A DNA stretch of 13,074 bases from Acidobacteriota bacterium (GTDB lineage: Bacteria > Acidobacteriota > Terriglobia > UBA7540): positions 1 to 13,074 of the forward strand of contig QHZK01000124.1 of assembly GCA_003224635.1 (NCBI GenBank). Direction: 5' to 3'. Position 1 is the first letter of the stretch; each line of letters begins with the position of its first letter. The notes beneath the pieces were generated by a model. That model worked only from the letters and a program-made list of their open reading frames with translations, was not told the origin of the DNA and ran no database searches. This document shows positions 1 through 6,062 of this stretch, piece after piece. A program made the translations under genes and the position numbers.

Positions 1-172
1 CTTAAGAAACAGGCAACGGTGGAACCTGCTACGGACGCAATCCGAGGACAGGACGATAGCGTGTGCAATGGCAATGAGTCGGTAAGGGCATCGCTGCCAT
101 TTTGTTTCCCCAAGCTTAGGCGGCGTCAATAAATCCCCCCAATGCGTTGGACCTGCAAGAGGAGCGGCCGGC

Positions 173-253
173 CGTCGCCTCTTGGGAACGAAACACGACA
201 TGGTATTTGCAGTCCCATTTCGAATGGGATAGGCTCTGATACAGGTCTGACAT
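173..253 (-). pseudogene. tnpA: IS200/IS605-type transposase TnpA, 5' remnant
   Basis: Translating from the ATG at 253 gives MSDLYQSLSHSKWDCKYHVV followed by F, the conserved N-terminus of IS200-type Y1 transposases (typically SLSHTKWDCKYHVVFVPKRR). A strong ribosome site, AAAGGAG, lies 6 bases before the ATG. The expected continuation VPKRRR is present only in the next frame; an extra base in a run of three A/T (191-193) explains the shift. After KRRR (about 173) homology ends: the HUH motif and catalytic tyrosine of a roughly 140-residue enzyme are absent. The original frame runs on to a stop at 116-118, and the shifted frame stays open to the left edge without family resemblance. The family produces HUH single-strand transposases; this copy cannot be active. 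Confidence 0.72.
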
Positions 254-523
254 TACATTCTCCTTTGGGATGGGTTCTCATCAAGCCACCTTGGAGGAGG
301 ATGTTACTCTCTTCAACGGTCAAACCTTTTCGAGTCTCACTGGTCGAACCAGTGGCTTACCTCTGTGCCAGTTACTTCACCCGTGATGGTGCGGGATTAT
401 AGACTGTTGATGGGCGGCTTGGACGGAACTCCGTTCAAAATACTCGTCTGGAGAATAAAGCGGGCGTACAATGCTCGACATTTTCAGAGTCAAAAAGAAA
501 ATCCCGGTTTAGTGGAGGAGCCC

Positions 524-1846
524 ATGACAAGCCGGATCGTAACTCTGTTCTTGGTCGGTTTGCTGATGGCCCTTGGCACGGCCGCGCAAAGCCAGACCGC
601 GACCTCGACGGTGCCTTCTGTCGAGCAGGTTGCGGCCATTTATCCAGAAATCGACGCGCTCTACCGCGATTTACACCAGCATCCCGAACTCTCCATGCAC
701 GAACGACAGACGGGGGCGAAGCTGGCCGAACGCCTGAAAGCGCTGGGCTACCAAGTAACCACCGGCGTGGGCCGCACCGGGATCGTGGCCATACTGAAGA
801 ATGGGGATGGCCCAGCCGTGCTGCTGAGGACCGACATGGATGCCCTGCCCGTGGAAGAGAAGACCGGTTTGCCATACGCGAGCAAGGTGACCACCACGAA
901 TAGCGACGGGGTCACCGTCCCAGTGATGCATGCCTGCGGCCACGATGTCCACATGTCGAGCTGGTACGGGACGGCGAAACTGATGGCTGCCAATAAGGAA
1001 CGCTGGCATGGCACACTGATCCTGATTGGCCAGCCCGCCGAGGAAACCGGTGAGGGCGCAACTGCCATGCTCAAAGACGGCCTCTTCACACGTTTCCCGA
1101 AACCCGGTTACGCTTTGGCTATCCATGACGACCCTACGCTGCCGGCCGGCCAGGTGGGATTCACGACTGGTTACACGATGGCGTCGTCAGATTCGGTGGA
1201 TGTCACCATCTATGGCCGCGGAGGCCACGGCGCGCAGCCGCAGGATACGGTTGATCCCATCGTTATCGGCGCTCGCACGGTAATGGCGCTGCAAACCATC
1301 GTCTCGCGTGAAATCAATCCGCGCGATCCTGCCGTGGTCACCGTCGGCGTCTTCAACGGCGGCACGAAGAACAACATCATTCCCGACGAGGTCAAGCTAC
1401 AGCTCACCGTGCGCTCCTACAAGCCCGAAGTACGCAAGCACCTGCTGGCTTCGATTGAGCGCATCGTCAAGGGTGAAGCCATGGCGGGTGGCTCACCGAA
1501 AGAGCCGCTGATCAAAGTTACACCCGCTGCCAATGCCACTTACAACGATCCTGAACTCACCAAGCGTGAGGTGGGCGTGCTGAAGAAAATCCTGGGCGAC
1601 AGTAACGTGGTGGAGCTCCCGCCGAAGATGGTGTTCGAAGACTTCTCGGAGTACTCGCTGGCTGGCGTGACTGCAACGATGTTGTACGTGGGCGGCGTGG
1701 AACCGGCAAAGTTCGCGGCGGCCAAGCAGTCCGGCGCCGTGGTCCCAGGGCTGCACTCGCCATTCTGGGCGCCGGATCGTGAACCTACGCTCAAGACGGC
1801 CATCACGGCAGAAACCGCGATGCTGATGGACTTGATGGCCAAATAA
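524..1846 (+). CDS. Secreted M20-family amidohydrolase (hippurate hydrolase/aminoacylase-like metallopeptidase)
   Basis: This 440-residue protein matches the M20D amidohydrolase group, which hydrolyses N-acyl or N-aryl amide bonds of amino acids or short peptides with two metal ions. The family metal-site motifs are all visible: HACGHD at residues 136-141, the Glu pair at 173-174 in GQPAEETGEG, His201 in AIHDDPTLPAGQ, and a C-terminal GLHSPFW with His411. The lid-domain signature GRGGHGAQPQ is also present. Residues 1-22 form a signal peptide, so it probably acts in the periplasm. The frame is open back to 365, but I chose the ATG at 524 because GGAGGAG lies just upstream (514-520) and the signal peptide begins there. 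The gene appears complete and stands alone; the substrate cannot be told from sequence. Confidence 0.93.
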   Translation: MTSRIVTLFLVGLLMALGTAAQSQTATSTVPSVEQVAAIYPEIDALYRDLHQHPELSMHERQTGAKLAERLKALGYQVTTGVGRTGIVAILKNGDGPAVLLRTDMDALPVEEKTGLPYASKVTTTNSDGVTVPVMHACGHDVHMSSWYGTAKLMAANKERWHGTLILIGQPAEETGEGATAMLKDGLFTRFPKPGYALAIHDDPTLPAGQVGFTTGYTMASSDSVDVTIYGRGGHGAQPQDTVDPIVIGARTVMALQTIVSREINPRDPAVVTVGVFNGGTKNNIIPDEVKLQLTVRSYKPEVRKHLLASIERIVKGEAMAGGSPKEPLIKVTPAANATYNDPELTKREVGVLKKILGDSNVVELPPKMVFEDFSEYSLAGVTATMLYVGGVEPAKFAAAKQSGAVVPGLHSPFWAPDREPTLKTAITAETAMLMDLMAK

Positions 1847-1868
1847 ACTGCACCAAAAAAACAGATAC

Positions 1869-2081
1869 CAGTGTGTAAGCAAATCCAACAACGAGCCGTT
1901 GTGGCAGGGGAGTGGCGTGAAGTCCCTGAGCCAACATAGTCGCAAAGCTCCCCAGTCCGCCCAGAATGCGCGTCGCGCCGTGAATCAGAATGTTGATGCC
2001 CAGCGTAGCTCTTAAAAATGGATGTGCGAGCGGCGGATCGGTTTCTTTTCCCTTAACTTTCTCCATTTCTCTGATTGGCAT
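1869..2081 (-). pseudogene. DoxX-like membrane protein, 3'-truncated
   Basis: From the ATG at 2081 (AGGAG 7 bases upstream) the frame encodes about 71 residues resembling the N-terminal half of DoxX-family membrane proteins: a charged start, then HPFLRATLGINILIHGATRI and a second hydrophobic stretch ending GFAYTL. At about 1869 resemblance stops, where relatives would continue with further membrane helices. The frame then runs into the antisense of the M20 gene's 3' end and stops at 1803. This suggests a deletion whose end lies between 1847 and 1869, just past the M20 stop codon. It follows the STAS remnant by 10 bases and was probably the last gene of that unit. Family assignment rests on pattern recall of a short piece. 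Confidence 0.5.
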
Positions 2082-2091
2082 GAGTGAACTC

Positions 2092-2374
2092 CTATCTCGA
2101 TCGGCTGTGCTCGCGGACTGTTTCTTCCACAATGCCTTTCGCCATGCATCCGAAAGTCCTGAATCGGGCTCCCTTCTCGTGCATCGAAGCGAGGAGCTTC
2201 TTCCCTTCGCGATCGACGAAGCTGACTTCGCAGAGGTCACCATCACCAGCTTGTTCCCAGAGTCCTCACCGCGCGCCAGCTCGGTTCGAGTTCATGTGCC
2301 CAGGGTCCGGCGAGTTTTCCTTCCAGTTTGAGGGCCGCAATGCCTGGATCTCTTTCGATCGTAGTCTTTAGCAT
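2092..2374 (-). pseudogene. STAS-domain (anti-anti-sigma-like) protein, frameshifted
   Basis: Joining two frames reconstructs a protein of about 94 residues. The first frame starts at 2374 (MLKTTIERDPGIAALKLEGK, then LAGPWAHELEPSW) and hits TGA after GTSW. A later frame reads DLCEVSFVDREGKKLLASMH, then EKGARFRTFGC and MAKGIVEE, ending at TAG 2092-2094. This matches the short STAS proteins common in Acidobacteriota: LEGKLAGPW strand, DL..V.F.D.EGK..L helix start, GA.F....C strand. The open length of 283 bases is two short of a multiple of three. Two single-base losses around the middle would restore the strand KLVMVDLCEVSFVD. No clear ribosome site precedes the start. It sits 14 bases after the TolC remnant and 10 before the DoxX remnant, so it was probably translated as part of that unit. 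Confidence 0.68.
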
Positions 2375-2388
2375 CGTGCGCCACGCTA

Positions 2389-2814
2389 TTATCGCATCCA
2401 GGCCTGCTCCGAGTGCGTCACCGGAATCTGGCGCGGCTTTCTCGACGCCAGCGAGGGGAGACGGGAAGAATCCCGACCGCCGCCCAACGCCTTGATGAGC
2501 TGCACGCTTGCGATCATGCAGCGTGTCAGAATGTTGACGGCTACCTGTTCATCCGCCAGGGCCGTGCTCTGAGCAGTGATGACTTCGAGATAGGTCACCA
2601 GGCCGCCTTTGTAACGATGGTTGGAAAGCGCCGGAGAACCCTCAGCGGACCTTACAGCTTCGTCCTGGGTTCTTGCCTCGCGGTCGAGGATTCGCAGCGC
2701 CGCCAAGTTATCCTCAACTTCCTGGAATGCGGCGAGGACACTCTGGCAATAAGCAGCGACAGGAAGCTCGGTGTGCGCGGTCGGCATTCGGCCGCCGAGC
2801 TCGCAACGCCAAGC
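2389..2814 (-). pseudogene. TolC/NodT-type outer-membrane efflux protein, C-terminal fragment
   Basis: The frame carries a clear C-terminal end of an RND-type outer-membrane factor: YCQSVLAAFQEVEDNLAALR, then a coiled-coil-like stretch, NHRYKGGLVTYLEVITAQST, a further helix, and QLIKALGGG before a short tail. These correspond to the last repeat helices of NodT/OprM-like proteins, whose full length is about 450-500 residues. Only about 140 codons remain. An in-frame TAG precedes the open stretch, and I could find no convincing family match upstream in any minus frame, so the N-terminal lipobox, the first helical repeat and any pump genes are missing. The first ATG at 2787 has no supporting ribosome site. 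Confidence 0.75.
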
Positions 2815-3056
2815 CTATCCCCGAACAAGCCCAATCCGCCGAAGTAGCGTCGAACGGCACCTTCCAGCTTGCGGCACGCCGACCTGCGGTGGTCACTTCC
2901 ATTGCCCTCTTGAACCACATCCGACCGGCCCACGTGTCTGGTTTCTGGCTTCTCGAATCCTCGAGGTCAACGGAGGGTTTCTCTTTGATGGCGCTGGCGC
3001 TCAGGCTGGGCCGAAGCAGAGCACGCGGACCGGCTACTGTCGAGAGCTGCCGAGGA
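2815..3056. other. No recognisable gene
   Basis: Both strands contain open frames here but none shows a family signature. By position it should hold the missing 5' part of the TolC gene and the missing 3' part of the DUF932 gene. I could identify neither, so the two remnants may be joined by a deletion or by unrelated inserted sequence. Confidence 0.5.
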
Positions 3057-3411
3057 TTAGTCGCCGCGAAACGCCATGTTGTCGCAGACGAAGACGCGGT
3101 AGCCGACGGTCAGGGCCAGGCGCATCGACTTATCGTTCGAGTTGCGGACACCGATCGAGAAGCGACAACCGTCAAAGCTGGTTTCGAGGTCGAGGACGCC
3201 GAACATCTTCATGCCATCCTGCGAGACGGCGTACTCGTCCCGCACCACGCCGATGTGCCGGAAGCTCAGGGTTTCTGCCCAGGCCTCCGACGATCTCGTG
3301 GTGCGGCACGGGCCGGTGGGTCAGAGTTCCTGCCGGGGTAGGAATGGCTGTGAGTTCCGCGCGGGTGAGCTTGCGGCTTCCGCAGTGGGCGCTGAGTTGA
3401 GACGGTTCCAT
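3057..3411 (-). pseudogene. DUF932-family (phage/plasmid-like) protein, frameshifted and 3'-truncated
   Basis: The start at 3411 is well supported: AAAGGAGG ends 9 bases before ATG. The first frame reads MEPSQLSAHCGSRKLTRAEL, then PTPAGTLTHRPVPHHEIVGGL, typical of the DUF932 N-terminus. The next part lies in another frame: ETLSFRHIGVVRDEYAVSQD, MKMFGVLDLETSF and GVRNSNDKSMRLALTVGYRV ending CDNMAFRGD before TAA. Removing one G from the GGG at 3278-3280 (CCC on the plus strand) restores continuity, in agreement with the 355-base length (one over a multiple of three). Relatives run about 250 residues or more, so over half is missing after CDNMAFRGD. DUF932 proteins are of unknown biochemical function and occur on phages, plasmids and chromosomes. 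Confidence 0.72.
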
Positions 3412-3486
3412 AGAGTCGATCCTCCTTTGTGTTGTCAAAGAGCTGGTTGAAGGTGCCTGCCGTAAGGGACAAGCCCTTCCAGACGC

Positions 3487-3502
3487 CCCGCCGATTGGCG
3501 GG
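3487..3502. repeat. Short perfect inverted repeat upstream of DUF932 remnant
   Basis: CCCGCC and GGCGGG face each other across a 4-base GATT loop. Nine bases further on, AGACTC/GAGTCT (3511-3524) form a second inverted repeat with a 2-base gap. Both lie in the 152-base space between the end of the RuvC-like remnant (3564) and the DUF932 start (3411). They could be a transcript hairpin or a regulator site; no T-run follows on either strand, so an intrinsic terminator is not supported. Confidence 0.4.
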
Positions 3503-3563
3503 AGGCAACGAGACTCGAGAGTCTTCGCCGACGCGGGGCCGGTGGAAAGGTTCGTTGTTTGGG

Positions 3564-4077
3564 CTAAGAAGGTAGGAGGTTGTCCGGCGGGACGGTTGGT
3601 GCAGGGTTCTTCTGGCGGTCAAAGTAGGCGACGCCGAGGGTAGCCGCGTCGAACATGCTCATCCGGTAGTCTTCGCTTTCCCACGGCTTGCGCTTCGGGG
3701 TTAAGATGGGTCGAAGCTCGGCAAAGCGCTCGGCCAGGGACGTGGCGATCTGGTGCTTCGTCAGGCGTTCCTCTCCGCCGAAAAGCTTGCTCGCGGCGCC
3801 CCGCTTGAACACGCGCGTCCGGATTCCGCGCAGGCTGGCCTTGTGGCGGACCAGTTCAAGAATTTTTCGCGTGCGGCGCGGTTGACCTTCTTGCGGGACG
3901 GAGGTTCTTTGGCGACCACGACGGCCGGTCGAAAGTCTTCGAGCAAGGCCGCGATCTTGGTCGCCAGCGGTATCCGAACGGCATTCGCGCCGTTGCGGAA
4001 ACTTTGCACGCCCCAGTCGAGCAGAAGCGTCGGGCCTTCAAAAACCACGTAGCCGAAGCTGCGCGGTCGCACATCGT
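3564..4077 (-). pseudogene. RuvC/RNase H-fold nuclease-like protein, frameshifted
   Basis: Downstream of the XRE domain the coding signal moves to a second frame: RPRSFGYVVFEGPTLLLDWG, then RIPLATKIAALLEDFRPAVV and KEPPSRKKVNRAAREK. It then moves to a third: LELVRHKASLRGIRTRVFKR, ASKLFGGEERLTKHQIATSL, and KPWESEDYRMSMFDAATLGV ending at TAG 3564-3566. This resembles RuvC-like proteins found beside XRE regulators. Their DWGV strand, ED-type acidic residue (here KE) and C-terminal SED.RM..FDA acidic cluster are recognisable, but the usual first-strand Asp is not seen. The second break lies at a run of five A (T on the plus strand, 3863-3867); one more A would restore REKILELVRHK. Nuclease activity and DNA-junction cutting are inference from fold only. 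Confidence 0.6.
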
Positions 4078-4344
4078 TTCGAGCTTCGACTTCAGCGCCG
4101 CCAGTCGTTCGCCGACCACTTGGCCAGCCACCTCGCGCAGGCCCGCGAACAGCTCGGAGACCGGAACCCCGAACGCGGCTTCGCAGGCGAGGGCCGTCCT
4201 CAGGGGCGGCAGGCGCCGACGCTTCTCGTAGCGCGACACCTGCGCCCCGTTCCGGCAACCGACGAGAAAGGCCACCTCACGCTGGGTGAGACCGGAGCGC
4301 TTGCGGTAGGTCCGCAGGTAGTTTTCGAGTTTGGGGGTTGCCAT
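3856..4344 (-). CDS. XRE-family helix-turn-helix regulator (C-terminus out of frame)
   Basis: Residues 1-68 form a typical Cro/CI (XRE) DNA-binding domain: MATPKLENYLRTYRKRSGLT, QREVAFLVGCRNGAQVSRYE and ALACEAAFGVPVSELFAGL. After about residue 89 (LAALKSKLE, near 4078) the frame loses any protein character and becomes arginine- and serine-rich. From that point the neighbouring frame carries the RuvC-like protein. Either one base was lost near GAAACG, breaking an XRE-RuvC fusion, or the two were separate overlapping genes and the XRE stop codon is missing. The HTH itself looks intact. The ATG at 4344 has only weak ribosome-site support. A 14-bp palindrome lies 58 bp upstream and could be its own operator, as is usual for this family. 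Confidence 0.65.
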   Translation of the reverse strand: MATPKLENYLRTYRKRSGLTQREVAFLVGCRNGAQVSRYEKRRRLPPLRTALACEAAFGVPVSELFAGLREVAGQVVGERLAALKSKLETMCDRAASATWFLKARRFCSTGACKVSATARMPFGYRWRPRSRPCSKTFDRPSWSPKNLRPARRSTAPHAKNS

Positions 4345-4402
4345 TGAGTAAGGCTGCCAGTGAAGGCGGAAGAACTATCCTCAGACTACGCGAACGCCGA
4401 CG

Positions 4403-4416
4403 AACCTAATTAGGTT
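4403..4416. promoter_or_regulatory. Perfect 14-bp palindrome, candidate XRE operator
   Basis: AACCTAATTAGGTT is a perfect inverted repeat with no spacer. It is AT-rich in a GC-rich region and lies in the divergent gap between the XRE start (4344, minus) and the TPR gene (4560, plus). XRE regulators usually bind such symmetric sites as dimers near their own promoters. The palindrome is seen; the link to this regulator is inference. Confidence 0.5.
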
Positions 4417-4447
4417 AGATCGAGGCTGTTGAAAGACTTGTCGCCGA

Positions 4448-4481
4448 TGTCATTCCCAGGAGTTTCGGGGTCGGAATGACA
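4448..4481. repeat. Inverted repeat with 9-bp perfect arms
   Basis: TGTCATTCC (4448-4456) and GGAATGACA (4473-4481) enclose a 16-base loop. It lies 79 bases upstream of the TPR start, so it may fall in the leader transcript, or be a single copy of a dispersed intergenic repeat. No T-run follows, so an intrinsic terminator is unlikely. Confidence 0.45.
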
Positions 4482-4559
4482 CGGCCCGAGAAGGTTCTTG
4501 AAGTGCCAGACTTGCTAATCAGACGGCGCGGGTGTTGGAAGTGGTCGAAAAGGACGGCT

Positions 4560-6041
4560 ATGAGATTTGCAGTGTATTTCCTGCTATGTCTCATGCCTCT
4601 TCTCGCGCAGCCCGAGGACCTGGCTAGGAAATCGCATCGCGCCAAAGACTTAATGGCGGCCGGACAGTTTCAAGAGGCCATACCCGTCTACCGCGAGCTG
4701 GTGCGGGCCGCGCCTGACAATCCAGGCTTGATTATGGACCTCGGCCTTGCCCTGGATATGGCCGGATACAAGCGCGAGGCGGTGCGCGAGTTCGAGGCTG
4801 CTTTGCGGCTCGACCCCCGTCAAGCGCCGGCGTGGCTCTTTCTGGGAACGGCCCACCTCGATCTGGGCGAGCCCGCGAAGGCCATCGAACCCGTGGAGAG
4901 GGCCCTTAAGATTCAACCTGACAACTTGGACGCGCAGGAAGCCATGGCCGAAGTTTTCCTCGCGGTCGGCAGGTTCGAGCAGTCTGCGGAGCGCTTCCGG
5001 AAACTCTTAGAGTCGAACGCCCAGAATTCAAAGGTCTGGTACGGCTTGGGACTCGCCTACCAGGACCTCGCACAGCGGAATTTCGACGGGCTCGAGAAAG
5101 TTGCGCCAGGGTCCGCGTACTGGCTTGACCTGGTCGGCGAGTCACGCCTCAAGGTGCGGCAATACAACAGCGCGTTCTTCTTTTACCGGCAGGCTCTGGC
5201 CAAGATGCCCTCGATGCGCGGCGTGCACGCGGCTCTGGCCGAGGTCTACAGGAACACCGGGCACCCCGACTGGGCGGCTATCGAGGAGGATAAGGAGAGC
5301 CGAATCCCGCCGCCGGACTGCAGTTCGCAAAAGCCCGAATGTGATTTTCTGGCAGGACGCTATTCGGCGCTCGTGGCCTCGCCTGACGGGTGGAGTGCAG
5401 CCGAGTCCTATTATTGGCGGACGCGCGCTTACAATAAGCTGTCTCTCGAGGCGTTCTCCCGCCTTGGTCAACTGCCTCCGTCGGCTGAAATGCACGAGCT
5501 CGTGGCCAAGATCCACTTTGACCAGAGGCAATACGATGAAGCGGCCGGAGAATGGCGGGAAGCGTTGAAGCTTTCTCCGGGCAATCCCTACGCTAGAAAT
5601 GAGCTCGCACTGTCTCTGATCCAGGGCGGGGACCGCCCGGCGGCCGAGCCCTTGCTGCGAGAGCTTCTGAAGCAATCGCCGGGGTCGGTCGAGTTGAACA
5701 ACATGATGGGCGACACGCTGCTCGACCTGCAGAAGGCGGAAGAGGCCATTCCCTTTTTGAAGAGGGCCGTCCAGCTCGAGCCCAAGCTGCTCCCCGCCCG
5801 GCGCACCCTGGGGCGCGCTTATCTGCAGCTTGGCCAGCCGCAGCAGGCGATTCCACACTTGAAGGCCGCGCTACCCATCGACGATGACGGCAATCTGCAC
5901 TATCTGCTGGCCCGCGCCTATCAGACGACCGGTCAGGCAGAGCTGGCCAAGGCAGCGATCAGAGATTACCAGGAGATTGCGAAGTCAGCCAAGTCCGAGG
6001 AACAAGCCACCGAGCAGCAGGTCGAGATTACGCCGCCTTGA
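4560..6041 (+). CDS. Secreted tetratricopeptide-repeat protein
   Basis: This 493-residue protein is almost all TPR. I count at least ten repeats, including AGQFQEAIPVYRELVRAAPD, AGYKREAVREFEAALRLDP, GRFEQSAERFRKLLES, RQYDEAAGEWREALKLSPGN, KAEEAIPFLKRAVQLEP and GQPQQAIPHLKAAL. The middle (about residues 225-310) is less regular and contains a Cys pair (PPDCSSQKPECDF). TPRs are protein-interaction scaffolds; no catalytic domain is visible. I chose the ATG at 4560 because it opens a signal peptide (MRFAVYFLLCLMPLLAQ) and has AAGGA 5 bases upstream; the frame is open from an ATG at 4476 but the extra residues are charged and unlike a leader. It ends 21 bases from the stop of the convergent CRTAC1-type gene. 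Confidence 0.9.
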   Translation: MRFAVYFLLCLMPLLAQPEDLARKSHRAKDLMAAGQFQEAIPVYRELVRAAPDNPGLIMDLGLALDMAGYKREAVREFEAALRLDPRQAPAWLFLGTAHLDLGEPAKAIEPVERALKIQPDNLDAQEAMAEVFLAVGRFEQSAERFRKLLESNAQNSKVWYGLGLAYQDLAQRNFDGLEKVAPGSAYWLDLVGESRLKVRQYNSAFFFYRQALAKMPSMRGVHAALAEVYRNTGHPDWAAIEEDKESRIPPPDCSSQKPECDFLAGRYSALVASPDGWSAAESYYWRTRAYNKLSLEAFSRLGQLPPSAEMHELVAKIHFDQRQYDEAAGEWREALKLSPGNPYARNELALSLIQGGDRPAAEPLLRELLKQSPGSVELNNMMGDTLLDLQKAEEAIPFLKRAVQLEPKLLPARRTLGRAYLQLGQPQQAIPHLKAALPIDDDGNLHYLLARAYQTTGQAELAKAAIRDYQEIAKSAKSEEQATEQQVEITPP

Positions 6042-6062
6042 GCGCCTTGCGGCTTGGCGCGA

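Noticed and set aside
365..523. Upstream extension of the M20 gene by 53 codons
   Set aside because: The ATG at 524 has a strong ribosome site and begins a signal peptide; the extension would bury it.
2673..3400. Two overlapping long plus-strand frames (222 and 209 codons)
   Set aside because: Both are Arg/Ser-rich shadows running across the TolC and DUF932 remnants, whose family matches are on the minus strand.
5142..5858. A 238-codon open frame on the minus strand
   Set aside because: It is antisense to the TPR repeats and shows no recognisable protein features.
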